Assembly: GCA_039111635.1 (NCBI GenBank)
Contig: JBCAQO010000011.1
Span: 248,001-312,000 of the forward strand
Source: Heterobasidion occidentale
Taxonomy: Eukaryota; Basidiomycota; Agaricomycetes; Russulales; Bondarzewiaceae
Length of the DNA stretch: 64,000 bases
Direction: 5' to 3'
Shown: piece by piece, positions 1 through 11,836 of the stretch
Position numbering within the stretch: the first letter of the stretch is position 1
Layout of the letters: the number at the start of each line of letters is the position of its first letter
Program-made: the position numbers and the translations under genes
The notes under the pieces: generated by a model
Told to the model about the DNA's origin: nothing
Databases searched by the model: none
Seen by the model: only the letters and a program-made list of their open reading frames with translations

Positions 1-727
1 GAACGCGTGATACAGGTGTGTATGACGAACCTTCGTGATCCGACCTGCATAATCAAGAAGTTGGGGTTGTTAATGTTGAGCTGTACGCTCTGGAACAGGG
101 TTTGGATGGTATGCTGCTGGGACTTGTGGCCGTTGAGGAGATATTTCGAGATGTTCGGGAGTGCGATCTGCAGACACATATCACATCACACTGAGTGCTA
201 AAACAAACGACTACATACCTGTCGTGTCACCGTGATCTGCTTGCAGTTCTCCAAACCCACAGGACTCATCGTTCTGTCTGAGTTGTCGAACACGATTGTG
301 ACGCTGGCCTTCGTGATACCGGCCTGACCACGTTTATAGATGAGGTCTTGTTGATTTTGCGCGCGCATCTAGAGATACAGGAAGCGTATGCTTTAGTATA
401 TGTCTCCCACGAGAAGCCTGGACAGAGGAATTGTTGAGTGGGCTGGGCGATTCGCGGTAGTTCACTTCAAATACCCTTACTGTGAGAGTGGTACGATGCA
501 ATTATGCCTTTTCTAGGGTAGACAGAAGGGACTGTGGATAATACAGAGTCTATACGTACCGAGGTCATATTGGTGATGCCCAACACGAAGCAGATCGCGT
601 CGAGGATGTTCGACTTTCCAGATCCATTGAGACCAGTGATGGCATTGAACGAGGAATCCCAGCCAGTGATTTGCGTCCGTACTGGATATGACTTGAAGCC
701 TTCCAACACGAGTTCCTCGATACGCAT
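1..727 (-). CDS. SMC2: SMC2, condensin ATPase subunit, N-terminal part (runs off the window)
   Basis: SMC2 pairs with SMC4 in condensin and acts in the nucleus to compact chromosomes using an ABC-type ATPase head. The start at 727 opens with [14 protein letters not shown], followed by the Walker A loop GLNGSGKSN, as in all SMC2 proteins. Three exons are visible: 727-560, 368-219 and 167-31. They are joined by introns with GTACGT and GTATGT donors and CTAG and CAG acceptors, and they encode the family's [17 protein letters not shown] and [11 protein letters not shown] blocks. A further donor (GTTCGT) follows at 30. The hinge, coiled coils and Walker B lie outside the window. In the QGR(I/V)TK block near 44-45 one base is missing, so the frame breaks. 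This is more likely a sequence error than loss of an essential gene. The protein assignment is secure. The first intron (191 nt) is long for this genome. Confidence 0.95.
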
Positions 728-928
728 GGCGGACGCGGAGAGAAAGAAAGCGAGTTTGCCACAGGCGCGAGGACGCGCGCGGCCAAAAGCACGTGTTGCG
801 CTAGTTACGTGAGTGTCCTGCCTGCTTTTGTGAAGGTTCCTCGCGATTTTCTTCTTCTTCCCGTTTACTTGCTCTCGAAAGATCCCTTGTGCTGGCAGTG
901 GCACACCGTCGCGCCCAAGCATCCCACC
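728..928. promoter_or_regulatory. Shared divergent promoter between SMC2 and the DUF262 gene
   Basis: Only 201 bases separate the two start codons, which point away from each other, so both 5' UTRs and core promoters must fit here. No clear TATA box is visible. Pyrimidine-rich stretches (for example TTTTCTTCTTCTTCCC near 848-863) could serve as initiator context for the plus-strand gene. Confidence 0.6.
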
Positions 929-3900
929 ATGTCATTTTCTGACTTCGATGACTCGGAGTTGACCGATCTGTCATCGGACGAAGACGCCTATGTTCCACTA
1001 GCACAGGTCACCAAGAAGGGCAAAACTCTAAGCAAAGCCCCCAAGCCCAAGGAGACGTATACCATCAAACAGGAGCTCAGGCCGCCTCGCAATACACAGT
1101 ACTCGGCCAGGTCACTCTATGGTACCTCTTGACACTGATGCGATGTCCTGCATTGTTGACTTAATATGAGTGTAGAGCAGATCTCGAGAGCTCCATTGAT
1201 CTGGATCCTGATTATCAACGAGGTCAGCCACTTCCATGCATGTTTACCCTGATCTCGATGGCGAAATCCCGCGACGTATTGTCCACAGATGTTGTGTGGC
1301 CCGAGACGAAGCAGATCGGCTTGATAGACTCAATCTTCCGAAATTACTACATACCCCCTGTCATCTTCTGTGAGCGAATTCCGCTTCCAACAGTCAGACT
1401 CCCATGGCAGCTGTTCACTAGCTCTTTTTAGCGGTCAGTACAACCGATGATGGGACAGAGACCCGTACATGCATTGACGGCAAGCAACGACTGACATCTA
1501 TACAAAAGTGAGCGAAAATTCCGATTTCTGTCTCATAGAAGGTCATCTAAACGATCCTTACAACGGGAAAGGTTTATGGATGGTCTCGTATGTCACTCTC
1601 GGCCCTTCTTTCCCTATCACAGCTTGACTATCATCATGTACTCTGCCACAGATTCCACGTGAGTATGATCGCTCTGCTCCAAACTCTATGTCTTGACTAT
1701 CATTAATATTGACCTTGTTTCAGATCGAGACTCGTGAGACATTCCGACCCTTCATCTACATCAGACTAATGACGGACCTGTAGGGTGAGCGGCAAAAAGT
1801 ACTGGTACAAACAGGCCGGTTCCACGAGAAGAACGTGCCTTCCAAAGAGTATACAGCAAACATTTGCCAATAAACAGATTGTTTGCGTTGAATATGACAA
1901 TATTCCTGATGATCAAGAGCGAGAAATATTCCAGGTATCGTTTGTCTTTACCGGTTCTTCTGGCACGTGAATGTTCTAATTATTTTCTAGCGAGTTCAAC
2001 TTGGTGTAGCTTTAACACCCGCAGGTGGGTCTCTGATGCCCTTCGCCGCTTATACTCATATCTGACATACACGCAATAGAACGAATGTCCGCTATCACGG
2101 GGCCGTGGCCCACCTTTATCAGGGAAATTCAGTCTCAAGTTCTGGGTGAAGAAGGTTTCGGGGCATCTCTTGACTGGGGCCAAACCCGAGGGCGGGATTT
2201 CAAGGCTTGGTTTCCATCGTCTTCATGATCGAGAAGCTACCGACATTTACCACCCCCGTCTCTCCGGCTCTCGACAAATGGTTGCAGCGCAGCACTGCCG
2301 TGCCGGCAGAGCTCCGAAAAGAGGTGCTGGACACCTTCCGAATCTTCATGACTCTGACGAAAGACAAAAAGTACAATCCGCCGTTCCACAAGCCGAGCCG
2401 GATCTCCCCTATCGAGTTCGTGATGATCGGTGTCCTCATATACTCACACCGGACACATCTGTCGTACACACAGCTCTCATCCGCGATCGAACAGATGAGG
2501 GCCGATGTGCGCGCGAGGGAGAAGGATGTCCGTACCAACACGCGTGTCACCAAGCTTCTCTTCCAGTTCATCAAGAACAAGGTCAAGCCTGAATCCCTAA
2601 AGAGTGATGGCAAGGGAGACAAGCCTGCGGCTACATCTGTACCTGCCCCGTCCACGAGCATGCATCCTCCAATCAAGAGGAAGCGCATCGCTTCTAGCGA
2701 CGACGATGCCGAGGAGGAAGGGGAAGAATGGGCGCCCCGAGCAAGAGGAAGGCCCAAGACTTCCGCCTCCGGCACCGCAGCTTCTCGACCCTCCCAAACC
2801 GGATCTTCGCAGACCGTCAAGTCTTCTACCAAATCGACAACGAAAGCTGCGTCCGCTAAGACAGCGAAGACATCCAAGAGTGTGAAACAAAGTCCAGCAT
2901 CTTCTACTCAACTTTCACCTGTCATTCCGCCTCAGCATGCTCTAGCAAGTGCAAAAGCAACTCCTGTCCACAAGAAGCCTCCTGTCCCGCCTCCCGCCAA
3001 ACCCGCTGCCCAGATGGCATCGGCTTCCGCGCCCGTCAGAGTCAAGCTCGAGCCGGACGGCGAGCCCGAGCTTTTCCCGAGCAGGCTCGCTGCCATTCGT
3101 GCAGCCAAAAACGCAGCGAGCCAGTCACCAAAAAGGTCGCCTCCTACAGGGACTTCTCTACCATCTTTGAAACGGACCCCATCCACGATGGCTCCGCCGG
3201 CTTCGATACCACCGCCCCAGTCTCCTTCCATACCGCCCCCTATGCAACCGTCTATGCCGCCCCCTATGCAACCTCATATGCAACCTCCTAAGCCTTCTTC
3301 CATGCAACCCCCTGCTCCGCCCCCTGCGCCTGGGCCTTCTGCTACGACAGGTTCTTCTGAGGCTCCGATTTATATAAAAGAAGAACCAATGCAAGTCCCC
3401 ATACCACCTTCCTCGCCAATTGACCTCGCAAAGATCGAGGCCATCTTAGCCGCTGCCGGGATCGGTGCTGCACCCGCTCCTCAGGCTCCTGCCCTTGCAC
3501 AGCGGAATGTGTTCAATCAGTCCACTCCAATGAGACCAGGCTATCTTCCGAATGGAACTCCAAATCAAAGTACATGGTCTTCTCCTGCAAATTTCTCGTC
3601 TGCCCAGAACAACCACGGACCCATCTCTTTCTCGTTACAGAATGGCCTTCAATCTCAAGGCCCTCCTGCCATTTATCTTCCACCAAAGCCGCTCGTCGAC
3701 CTGTCTCGGGCCGTTTCTTCCAGTCTTAATTCACTGAAGGCATCTCCTCTGGGGCCACAATACACATATCCGCCGGTGCGGCCTAATGGGTCCAGCTCGG
3801 GCGAGCTTTCGCAGCAGCCGCCACCGCTTTCAGCATCGTCGACGTCCTCGTTCACCGATTATCGACGAGGGCGGTCGACGAGCCGCGAACGGGGACGGGA

Positions 3901-4267
3901 CCGCCGTTACGAGCGTGAGTACGACAGAGGCTACCAGCGCGGCCGCGGCCAGAGCAGCGAGCGCGGGCACCCGCGGGACTCTTCGCGAGGAGGGGCGCGG
4001 TACGAGGGGCGGGATCGCGATAGGGATTGGTATGAGAGCCGACACGCGGCGCACAAAGGATGGACCCAGGGGCCGCCGCCGAGGGAGAGGGGAGGCGAGC
4101 GCGATTATGACCGCGATCAGTACTCTGAGCGACGCAGGTCGGGCCCATCGAGGTGGGACCCAGACTATGACAAGACCCGGGTGAAAGCGGAGGACACGAG
4201 CAGGGAATGGGATGCGGGATGGTCCCAAGGCCCGAAGACGCCTGGAGGCAGGAGCGGTGGTTTATAG
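929..4267 (+). CDS. DUF262 (GmrSD-type N-terminal) domain protein with long disordered C-terminus
   Basis: Spliced exons are 929-1121, 1178-1222, 1289-1369, 1432-1507, 1572-1587, 1652-1658, 1724-1733, 1784-1934, 1991-2024 and 2080-4267, all with GT-AG introns. An acidic, Lys-rich leader is followed by the DUF262 signature: LDPDYQRDVVW, a SIFRNYYIPPVIF helix and CIDGKQRLTSI. In bacteria DUF262 is a ParB-like nucleotide-dependent module of type IV restriction enzymes such as GmrSD. Its role in fungi is not established. From about residue 330 the tail is Pro-, Ser- and Ala-rich with acidic stretches and ends in an Arg/Asp/Glu/Tyr-rich, RG-containing segment that may bind RNA. At 2198-2200 one T seems to be missing: the frame ending RGRDF must shift to continue as LVSIVFMIEKLP. 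Exons of 7 and 10 nt are unusually short. The family call is confident; the function is not. Confidence 0.85.
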
Positions 4268-4882
4268 ACCGGATTGAACAACTCTCTGAGCGGGGTTCGT
4301 TGCCGTCCGCGAAGGCGTGCTTTTCGGGACCCAGGTACGCAGCGTTTGTGCTTTGCTTTATCGTGGGCGCCTGTCAGACTCATCTATCTCGGTGCTTGTT
4401 CTTGAATGGTCTCTTCCTCCACTTGGGCAGGTGCCAATAGCGTCGAGACACCACGGCCAGGGGCATGGCATCCTAATCTGAGCGTTCAGCCCATTCTCGC
4501 CTACATGCTCCCAGCCTCTGAGCGCCTGCTATATATACTTCCCAGGCCGCAACTTGGCCATCTATTCGAACCGCCAGCTCTAATTATCGCACGGACAGAA
4601 AATAATGTCCAGCAGTATTACGCTTAACTTGTTGTTGCTCAACACTTGACCTTAACACGAAACGTCACGTGCTGTATGTTGCGATGTGTGATGTGTGTGC
4701 ACCTGAGAACTGCGGAGGGCAGGCACATCCGAGGGCTGGGTATAACGTCAGTATCGGCTCAGATCAGAATGCAACCCCCTATGGCAATCCCTTTGCCGTC
4801 CTACCTCCCCCGATAAACATTCCCGTCCGAGTTGGCAACTGGTTGACCGACTTGTACAGACCGGCGCACCGCGCAGAATAGC
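4268..4882. other. Intergenic region between the DUF262 gene and the glycosidase-like gene
   Basis: This 615-base stretch holds the 3' end of one plus-strand gene and the promoter of the next. I see no credible coding sequence. Open frames here are short and lack codon bias or domains. Confidence 0.6.
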
Positions 4883-6724
4883 ATGCTAAACGTTCTCGGC
4901 GTGGGGCGCGGAGCAACCGGCTTCTCTGCTTTCCCCCTCCTCCTCCTCTTTCTCGGCTGGGTGCTCACCGCGCCCGCCCATGCCCAAAACCTCACAGACG
5001 ACCAGGTCAATGCTGTGAAACAGCGTCTCGCAGAGGGCGCGACGCACAGGTGCGTGTCTCCCGCACGCACGCACGCAAGCGCGAGTCGAGCCGCATCCCT
5101 GATCGCCTGCCAGCTGGGAGTTCGGCACGCGCGCGCAAACCCTCCTCGAGCTCGACGCCCCATCCTTCTCCGTCCTCTCCTCTGACTCGCTGCCCCCGCC
5201 GGGCGCGCTCAACGCCTCGGCCAACGCCTCGCTCGCCGACGTCTTCTCCATCGCGCAGAAGATCGTCAGCGGGCGCGCCAAGTCGAACGACAACGCGACA
5301 GGGCCGCAGCCGCTCATTGCCGATGGCAGCGCGGCGGACCCCGCAAGCATCGGCGTCGCCGTCCTGCTCGCGAACTGGACGGGCCTCGGGCGCGTCGACG
5401 GGCTCGACTATGCGGGCGCCGTGCGGGACGAGCTGGATTTTCTGTTCAACGACGTGCCGAAGACGTCGGACGGCGCGTTCTCCCATCGCGTGTCCCAGGT
5501 GCAGCTATGGTGCGTCGTTCATTTGCGCGCACGAGCATAACGGGACTAGTCCCGCCGCGGACGGACTCGCGCTTGCGGGGCACGCTGGCTGAAACTGGAA
5601 CAATGGCAGGAGCGACTTCGTGTACATGGTCCCACCCTTCCTAGCCTACTACGGCGTGCTCTCTCAAAACCAGACCCTCCTCGGAGAAGCGTACACCCAG
5701 GTCCGTGCCGTTCCTGAACATCTCACACTAATTCGTCTCAGCGCGCCTGACGTATCCTGTTGTGGCCGCCAGATAAAATTATACCGTAATTACCTGATTG
5801 ATAACAGCGCGGGCGGCCTATGGAAGCACGTCTTGCTCGGTGACAGCGGGAACGATGAGGGCCATTGGTCGACAGGTGAGTCTCGTGATTGGTACACACG
5901 GCTCTTGGGCGCATCGAACGCTGAGAGCGTTTGGGCTAGGCAACGCGTGGGCAGCAGCGGGCATGCTGCGCGTGCTAGGTACGATGAAGAACTCGCCGTA
6001 CTCCAAATCCTTCAAGAACCAAATCAGCGATCTCGGGCAATGGACGTTCGACATCCAAAAAGCCATGTACCCCCACCTGGTGCGATGTCTATCCTCCTCC
6101 CTCCATCCACATCTCCTCCTGTCGCCCTCGGGGCGCATTCCACGCGTGCTCCTGAAGCGCCAATCTTACACTGCGACGTTGGACTAACTCGCATCCCGGT
6201 GTCTGCAGCAATCGAATAACCTGTTCAAGAACTACGCCGACAGCACAGACTCGAGCAATTTCGACGACGCCGCATCGACCGCGCTGCTCGCAGCGACAGT
6301 GTACCGCCTCTCGCTCCTCACAGGAACGCACACCTACCTCCCCTTCGCCGAACGCTGCCGCACGGCCCTCTTCTCCGCCAACGCGTCCGCCTCCACCTCC
6401 ACCTCCACCTCCGCATCGAGCACCGAAACTGGCACCGCGAGCGCGAGCGCAAGCGCCAGCGCGACCCCGTCCGCGTTCGCGGCGACGACTGCGCACTTCT
6501 CGTCCGACGGCTGGCTCACGCCCGTCGTGAACCCGAATGCGTACGGCGTGCAGGGCGCGAACAGCCCCGAGGGCGAGGCGTTCGTGCTGCAGCTTCACTC
6601 CGCGTGGCGCGACTGGGTCGCCGACGGCGGGCGGGGCGCGAACGGCGCGAGCAGGCCGCTGCCCGTGTATGGGACGTTCGCGATGGTCGTGGCCTCCGTG
6701 TGGACTGCAGCCACGGGCTGGTGA
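4883..6724 (+). CDS. Secreted six-hairpin glycosidase-like protein (GH88/GH105-like)
   Basis: Six exons can be assembled: 4883-5049, 5114-5509, 5610-5700, 5773-5875, 5940-6079 and 6209-6724, all with GT-AG introns and matching phases. The first 32 or so residues form a signal peptide (FPLLLLFLGW core, cleavage near APAHA/QN), so the product is exported. The body has motifs of the alpha/alpha six-hairpin fold: DFVYMVPPFLAYYG, GGLWKHVLLGDSGNDEGHW and GNAWAAAGMLRVL, which resemble GH88/GH105 unsaturated uronyl hydrolases. A Ser/Thr/Ala-rich segment (about 6390-6480) sits before the last block, SSDGWLTPVVNPNAYG. These enzymes usually degrade pectin or other cell-wall glycans; the substrate here cannot be read. 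A GH76-like relation is the main alternative. No frame break was found. Confidence 0.75.
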
Positions 6725-7148
6725 GCGGTTCGCTCGCGCTCACGCCCGTCGGTTTAATTTCGGGACTTTCGGGTTCGGCGAATCACGCATGTACATTGTC
6801 GTCGGGTTTTAGGTTCTGCTGTGTCTTTCGCTGTCGGTGTGGATTCTACTTCGAAACATTCGTTTGTTTATCCCTGTGCCAGGTAACTGTACTCTACGTA
6901 CGCTCTGTCATTTACTCGTGTACTGCTTTCGCGTTTTTTTGGTTTATCGTTTTCGTATGGGCCGTGGACAAAAGAGCAGGGCTACGTGAATATCCAGAAC
7001 AACTCCTCTATAGATAGATGACCGTGTGCCTCGATCATCACGAGTCCGAGCATCATGGGAGAAGGCATCTGTTACGCCCCCTCCGATAACTCCTCCCACA
7101 CCTCGACCGTCGCTAACAAGAAGCGGTGCGGATGGCAAAGAGAGTCAG
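6725..7148. other. Convergent intergenic region
   Basis: The stop codons of the glycosidase-like gene (plus) and the F-box gene (minus) face each other across 424 bases. The region holds both 3' UTRs. I see no coding feature. Confidence 0.55.
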
Positions 7149-9611
7149 CTACTTGGTACGGCTACGAAGTTGGAGCGCTTTGCCTTCATCGGAGATGTCC
7201 GCGTGTCCGACTTTCCATGCCCAGAAGGGACCTGCGGCGAGCGGATCGGGCGTGGGAACAGAGCGAGAGGCAGGGCGAGCGGAATGGAGCCACGGCATCA
7301 GGAGTCCAGAAGCGGGCGGGTATGAAGGCCGGTTGCTCACCCAGAGGATCCATGCGCTCGTGATCCGCGCCCGTCCACATCCCAATCACGCCCGTCGCCG
7401 AGCCGAGCCCGCCCAGCTGCACGCCCTCCGACTGCCACTCGCCGTCCCCATCTTCCCTCTCCGAGCGCTGCATACGCACGGCTATTAGCGAACGACGTCT
7501 TCCTCCCCGCGCGACGGCTGCGAAAAAACGGGGGGGGGGAGGTAAAAGGGCTCGTACTGACCAGGCTCCATCGTATGTCCCCGTTCCCCACCATCTCCAC
7601 TTTGCCGTGCACCCTGCGCGCGTCCGACAGGTCGTTTGATTGCCCTGCGAGGCCGCCCTCGATGTGGATGGTCGGCCTCCCAGGCCACTCGGGCGGCGCA
7701 GCCGAGTAGGACGTGATGCGCAGCGTCAGAGGGATGATGCGCATCACCTCGCAGAGCGCCGGGTCCTCAAAGCGGCGGCGCATCTTTCGCGCCTAGAGAT
7801 CGACGTCCGACCGACGGAAGCCAGAGGTCGGGGATGAGCCGAGATCTGAGAAACGACGAAGAAGAGCGCGTACATTGTTGGCTGTGCGACGGGAAAGTCA
7901 ACGAGGTTAGCTGGGAGGGCGGTCGTCGACACTCACCGACGAGATCTCGATAATCCAGCCAACATACACATCGCCTGAAGACATGCCGTTAGATGATTCT
8001 CCGCCCACGAAAATCTCTATCCTACACACCTCCACTGGCCCTCCACCCCCGCCCAATCCCACCCCTCCCCCTCTTTCGCAGCCTGCATCCCGTCCGCCCC
8101 ACCCCGCATCCCGTCCCGAAATCCGGGCGCTGAGCACGGGCGCAAGCCCTCCAAATTGAGCAGCGCGCGCAGCACGTTCTGATGCCGCCCCAGCAGCAAA
8201 TCACGCAGGTTGCCCTCCACGATCTGCCGCGCTGCGCTCAGCCACGTCCAGTCGAACAGGATCCTGGACCGTGCGATGCGCGGCTGCCCCGCTCCAGACG
8301 CGGATTCAGAACCCGACCCGGCAGACTCGGCGTCCGAGTCGACGTAGTCCGAGTCAAGCGCATCGTCTTCGTCCAGCGCATCGTCGATCTCCGCCGACGT
8401 GCCGGCGCTCGCGAGGTCCCGCCGCGCGCTGCGTGTGGTCGGGGAACCGTGGGACGAGCGGTCGCTGGAGCCGGCGGACGACGATGAGCGAGGGGGCGCG
8501 ACGATGAATGGCCCATAGAAGCGGTCGCTGTGGAGGTAGCGCATGTCGTACACCCTGATGCGCGCAAGGCGCCTGGCGCCGTCGCTCCCGCCCCGAAACT
8601 CGTTTTCCTCCGCCAGCGCTTCCTCCTCGAGCTCTGCCGCGCTCGCGGACGACTCGTCTCCGTCCGAGCTCGTGCCCTCGCTGTCCGAGTGGCTTTCCGA
8701 CTGCGACTGCGAGCGCGCGTCGGACTCGGGCGAGTACGAGCTGTCGTCGGACTCGTCGCCGGTTTCGGCCTCAGCGGCGTTCTGCGGGACCTCGAGCGCG
8801 GCGGAGAGCAGCGTGCTGGGCACGCAGGTTGGGCAGCCGGAGATGGGATGCAGGAGCCCCGTGTACGACAGAAGCCTGTAGAACAGCTGGTCCTCTGCGC
8901 GCGGCTCGGCGGGCGGGCGGAAGCCCCCGTCTTCCGTGAACAGCGAGAGCCTGCTCGTCAGCGCCCGTGGGAAGCCTGCCGACAGCACGGACGAGAGCCA
9001 GGTGACGTTGCGCGACTTGGGGAAGAGTTTCGGGCGCGAGGTTGAGGCTACGGAGAGCGGCGGGAAGAGCGGGTGCGTGTGGGTCGGTGGTGGGAGATTG
9101 TCGAAGGACGAGGATGGCATCGGCGTCGAGGTTTGGACAACGTCAAGGAGACATTCTAAAGCCGTGCACAGATCGTCAGATGAGGGGTGGTGGAATCGTC
9201 AGAAGCATGGCGGGCGATAAAGTTGCCTGCCCAGACCCGTCGTTTGTAGTGACCTTCCCAAGGGAAATCGTCCGAGGGCGGAGGGTCTCGCCCCTCCTTC
9301 CGCTTACCCGCCGCGCGCGAGCTCTCTGTGAAAGACACCGCTGAAACCGAAATCGCAGCCCGGCCATACTTCACGATCTCCATGGCGGGCCTGGAGTCGT
9401 CAAACACGGTCAGGAACATCTGTCGCCATAGATGGTTGTGCCGCGGTTGGTAGACAGAGTTGTAGAAGTGGCGGCACGTCCGGGCGAATGCGGACACGGC
9501 GGTCGGTGACCCCATCACCGTGGCGAATATGAGGATTTCTTCGATGATTTCGAGCGGCAAGGAGCCGATGTGTACGCACGAGGCGAAAGGCGTAGATGCG
9601 ACGGGGGCCAT
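7149..9611 (-). CDS. F-box protein
   Basis: The start at 9611 opens MAPVASTPFASCVHIG, directly followed by an F-box (SLPLEIIEEILIF, then a TCRHFYNSV segment and LWRQMF). F-box proteins recruit substrates to SCF ubiquitin ligases. Exons on the minus strand are 9611-8030, 7974-7937, 7881-7874 (8 nt), 7792-7562, 7467-7341 and 7231-7149. The middle carries a Ser/Asp/Glu-rich acidic insert (about 8300-8750). The C-terminal half, with CVCWLDYRDLV, RIIPLTLRI, GVQLGGLGSATGVIGMWTGA and the final PFWAWKVG, matches the conserved body of a large Agaricomycete F-box family. Near 9184-9187 a C run on the coding strand appears one base short: the frame ending HASDDSTTP must shift to read SSDDLCTALECLLDVV. 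I regard this as an undercall. The substrate is unknown. Confidence 0.85.
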
Positions 9612-10629
9612 TGAGAAGACTATTTCCAGCAACTTGGTCAGTCAAAGGGCGCATATAAACGACAGAAGCAGAGTAGATGATAAAGCCAGAGCGACGAGTA
9701 TGTGAACGGGATCGATGACTCCGTAGAACGCATTTAGAGTTCCGCGGCCTTCGGAAGGCAGGTAGCGTAGAGTTCAAAATACATGCTTCAACCGGTGAGG
9801 TGTGTACAAGCTCAAGCCTCTAACGGCGGCAGGCTTCTAAACATGACCAGAAGGAGTGACGAAGATCTGCAGGGCGAATCTGCTCTCGTGTCCACAATTG
9901 GATCAATGCAGAGCAAGTCAGCCCCTATCAGCTCAAGTCCCTCATGATATACGCAAAACGGCCAGGGTTTGCAAATAAGCGTCCGCCGAGACCATGAACG
10001 AGGGTCATGGTCTGATGAACCTAGCATCTGCTGTTCTGGACGACGCTAGCATCGTGCACTCACCTGGACAGGGCTGTAGGAGAGCAAAGCAATAGGTATG
10101 TTCAGGAGGTCAGGTTCAAGAAGAAGGAGACGCAGTGAACGTCGACGGGTTGTGGTGGGTCGACGAGCAGGCCTTTCATACTAGCTGATGGGTGCACGAG
10201 CAGACGTCGGACCGTCATCCACTCCAGCTCCGTCACGAATTCATTTCCTTTCGAGGGTGACTTGACGTGATCTGCGTGACGCTAAGCAAGAATGAGAAAC
10301 CTAACAGTCATCCCGTTGTCGCAAAGTGGGTTTCTTCGGAGTTTGTGTCAACAAACTGTACGAACGTAGCGTCCGCTCCAGCAAGTTTACGGCTTTCCTA
10401 CGACTCTTGCTGATCCAGCGAGCCGTGCGATATTGCCGACGGTGACTGTCACATGACTTCCCATTTACATAGTGCGTGACGTCACGCGTTCCTCCACACG
10501 GCCTTTGCGTGGATGGAACGCGTCTGGTTTCCATCAGCACCGCGTCGTGAAAGGTGTCCGCGAACGTACCCTCCTTCCTTTGCACTCTATAACCGTCTCT
10601 GACTCTCGTCAAGTCCCAGAATACCCGCC
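9612..10629. other. Divergent intergenic region
   Basis: About 1 kb lies between the start of the F-box gene (minus) and the start of the next gene (plus), so it should hold both promoters. The open frames are short, have unlike composition on both strands and resemble no known domain. I see no RNA gene. Confidence 0.5.
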
Positions 10630-11836
10630 ATGCCTGCGCCTCTCACTTTCTCTCCCATCACTGCGCCTCAGCCTCGACGGGACCCGCAGGTATCAGTGCC
10701 CACGGCGCGCAGATCGAATACCATCATGGACTACCTCACTCCTCTACCTCATGGTGCAGCGCGGCGATCAAAGCCACCGAGTCCGCCTATAGATGATGTA
10801 TTCTCAATACCAAAGCGCACCACCCCCGCGCCACCCAAGCGAAAGTCAGAGGTCAATTTCGACCCGTTGGAGCGTACGTCGAAGAAGCGAGAACTGGGAC
10901 AGGCGGGGAGCAGTGCTAAGACACACAAAGACGCGCGCGGGGTCTCCAGCCGCGTAAGCATCTTCAGCCTGCTGCTCTCTGCTGTAGCCTCATGCACAAG
11001 GGACGTATTGATATCGCTAGAATGCCCCGACACCAAACGGTACAGTGAAGAACGGCATCAGATGGGTAGACCTCAAAACCACCACCCCGACGCCTCAGAA
11101 GCATTCTAAATCACCGAAACTGGTCAGACACCATCAGGTGCTCACGTTCGATATCGATGCATTCCGCGCGTCCTCACTCACTCCTGGCAGCAGGCAAACG
11201 CGCCTGAATCCTCAAACGGGATGGCACAATTCAAGGTCAGCGTCGAGATGCATACAAGCGTCGTGACATGGAACACGATCCCACTTACATTTTCTCCCGC
11301 GCGAGGCAGACACCCATCGTCGAACACCAATTGTCGAGAGACGCCTTTGACGCGCTCGCCGCGTTCTCGAGAACCACTGCGTCAGCGCAGTCCCCAAAGA
11401 ACATCAGCCTCGCCTACACGATCGTCGCCGACGCAAACACCGATAACCGGCAGCACGTGGCGCAGGTCGTCCAAGTCCTCCGCGCAAAAACCAATCTGCA
11501 GTTCTCGTACGCCCATCTCGTTTCCTCTGAGGCTCTGCCCTCGCGGCGTTCGTCCACGCCAGACTCGCCCTACTGATGACTTGCGCGCCGCCGGACAGCT
11601 CGCAGGTCGACTTTGTCAACGTCGCGATCAGCAACGGCACGCTTGAGAAACCGGGGCTGGTGCAGAATAAATACCACTGCCGGTGTCCCTTGGGCAAGGT
11701 CCAATCGCTCCAGTCCCCGAACCTGACGTCGAACAACTGCAATGGATGGGTGTACGTGCGAAGCATGAACGTCACCTCGTACCCGGTCGGGATCCGTGGG
11801 CAGAGGGTGGAGATCGCCGTTGAGCACTCACGATGA
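10630..11836 (+). CDS. Unrecognised conserved-looking protein, frame broken at several points
   Basis: The start MPAPLTFSPITAP at 10630 opens a Pro/Arg/Lys-rich, probably disordered N-terminus (to about 10954). A likely intron runs from a GTAAGC donor at 10953 to an AG near 10967. Downstream, well-formed protein is spread over all three frames: KNGIRWVDLKTTTPT, VLTFDIDAFRASSL, FKVSVEMHTSVVTWN, SRDAFDALAAFSRTTASAQS, LRAKTNLQFSYAHL, FVNVAISNGTLEKPG, NKYHCRCPLGKVQSL and NNCNGWVYVRSMNVTSYP, ending at the stop 11834-11836. At about 11039, 11214, 11305 and 11535 one added base joins neighbouring segments. This fits sequence undercalls, though introns cannot be excluded. The Cys-containing C-terminal block is the most distinctive part. 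I cannot name the family or function. Confidence 0.55.

Noticed and set aside
2200..2877. Minus-strand open frame of 225 codons opposite the DUF262 gene
   Set aside because: It is antisense to a supported coding exon, has no domain, and reflects the composition of the plus-strand frame.
3786..4228. Arg- and Gly-rich frames on both strands
   Set aside because: They are shadows of the RG/RD-rich tail of the plus-strand protein.
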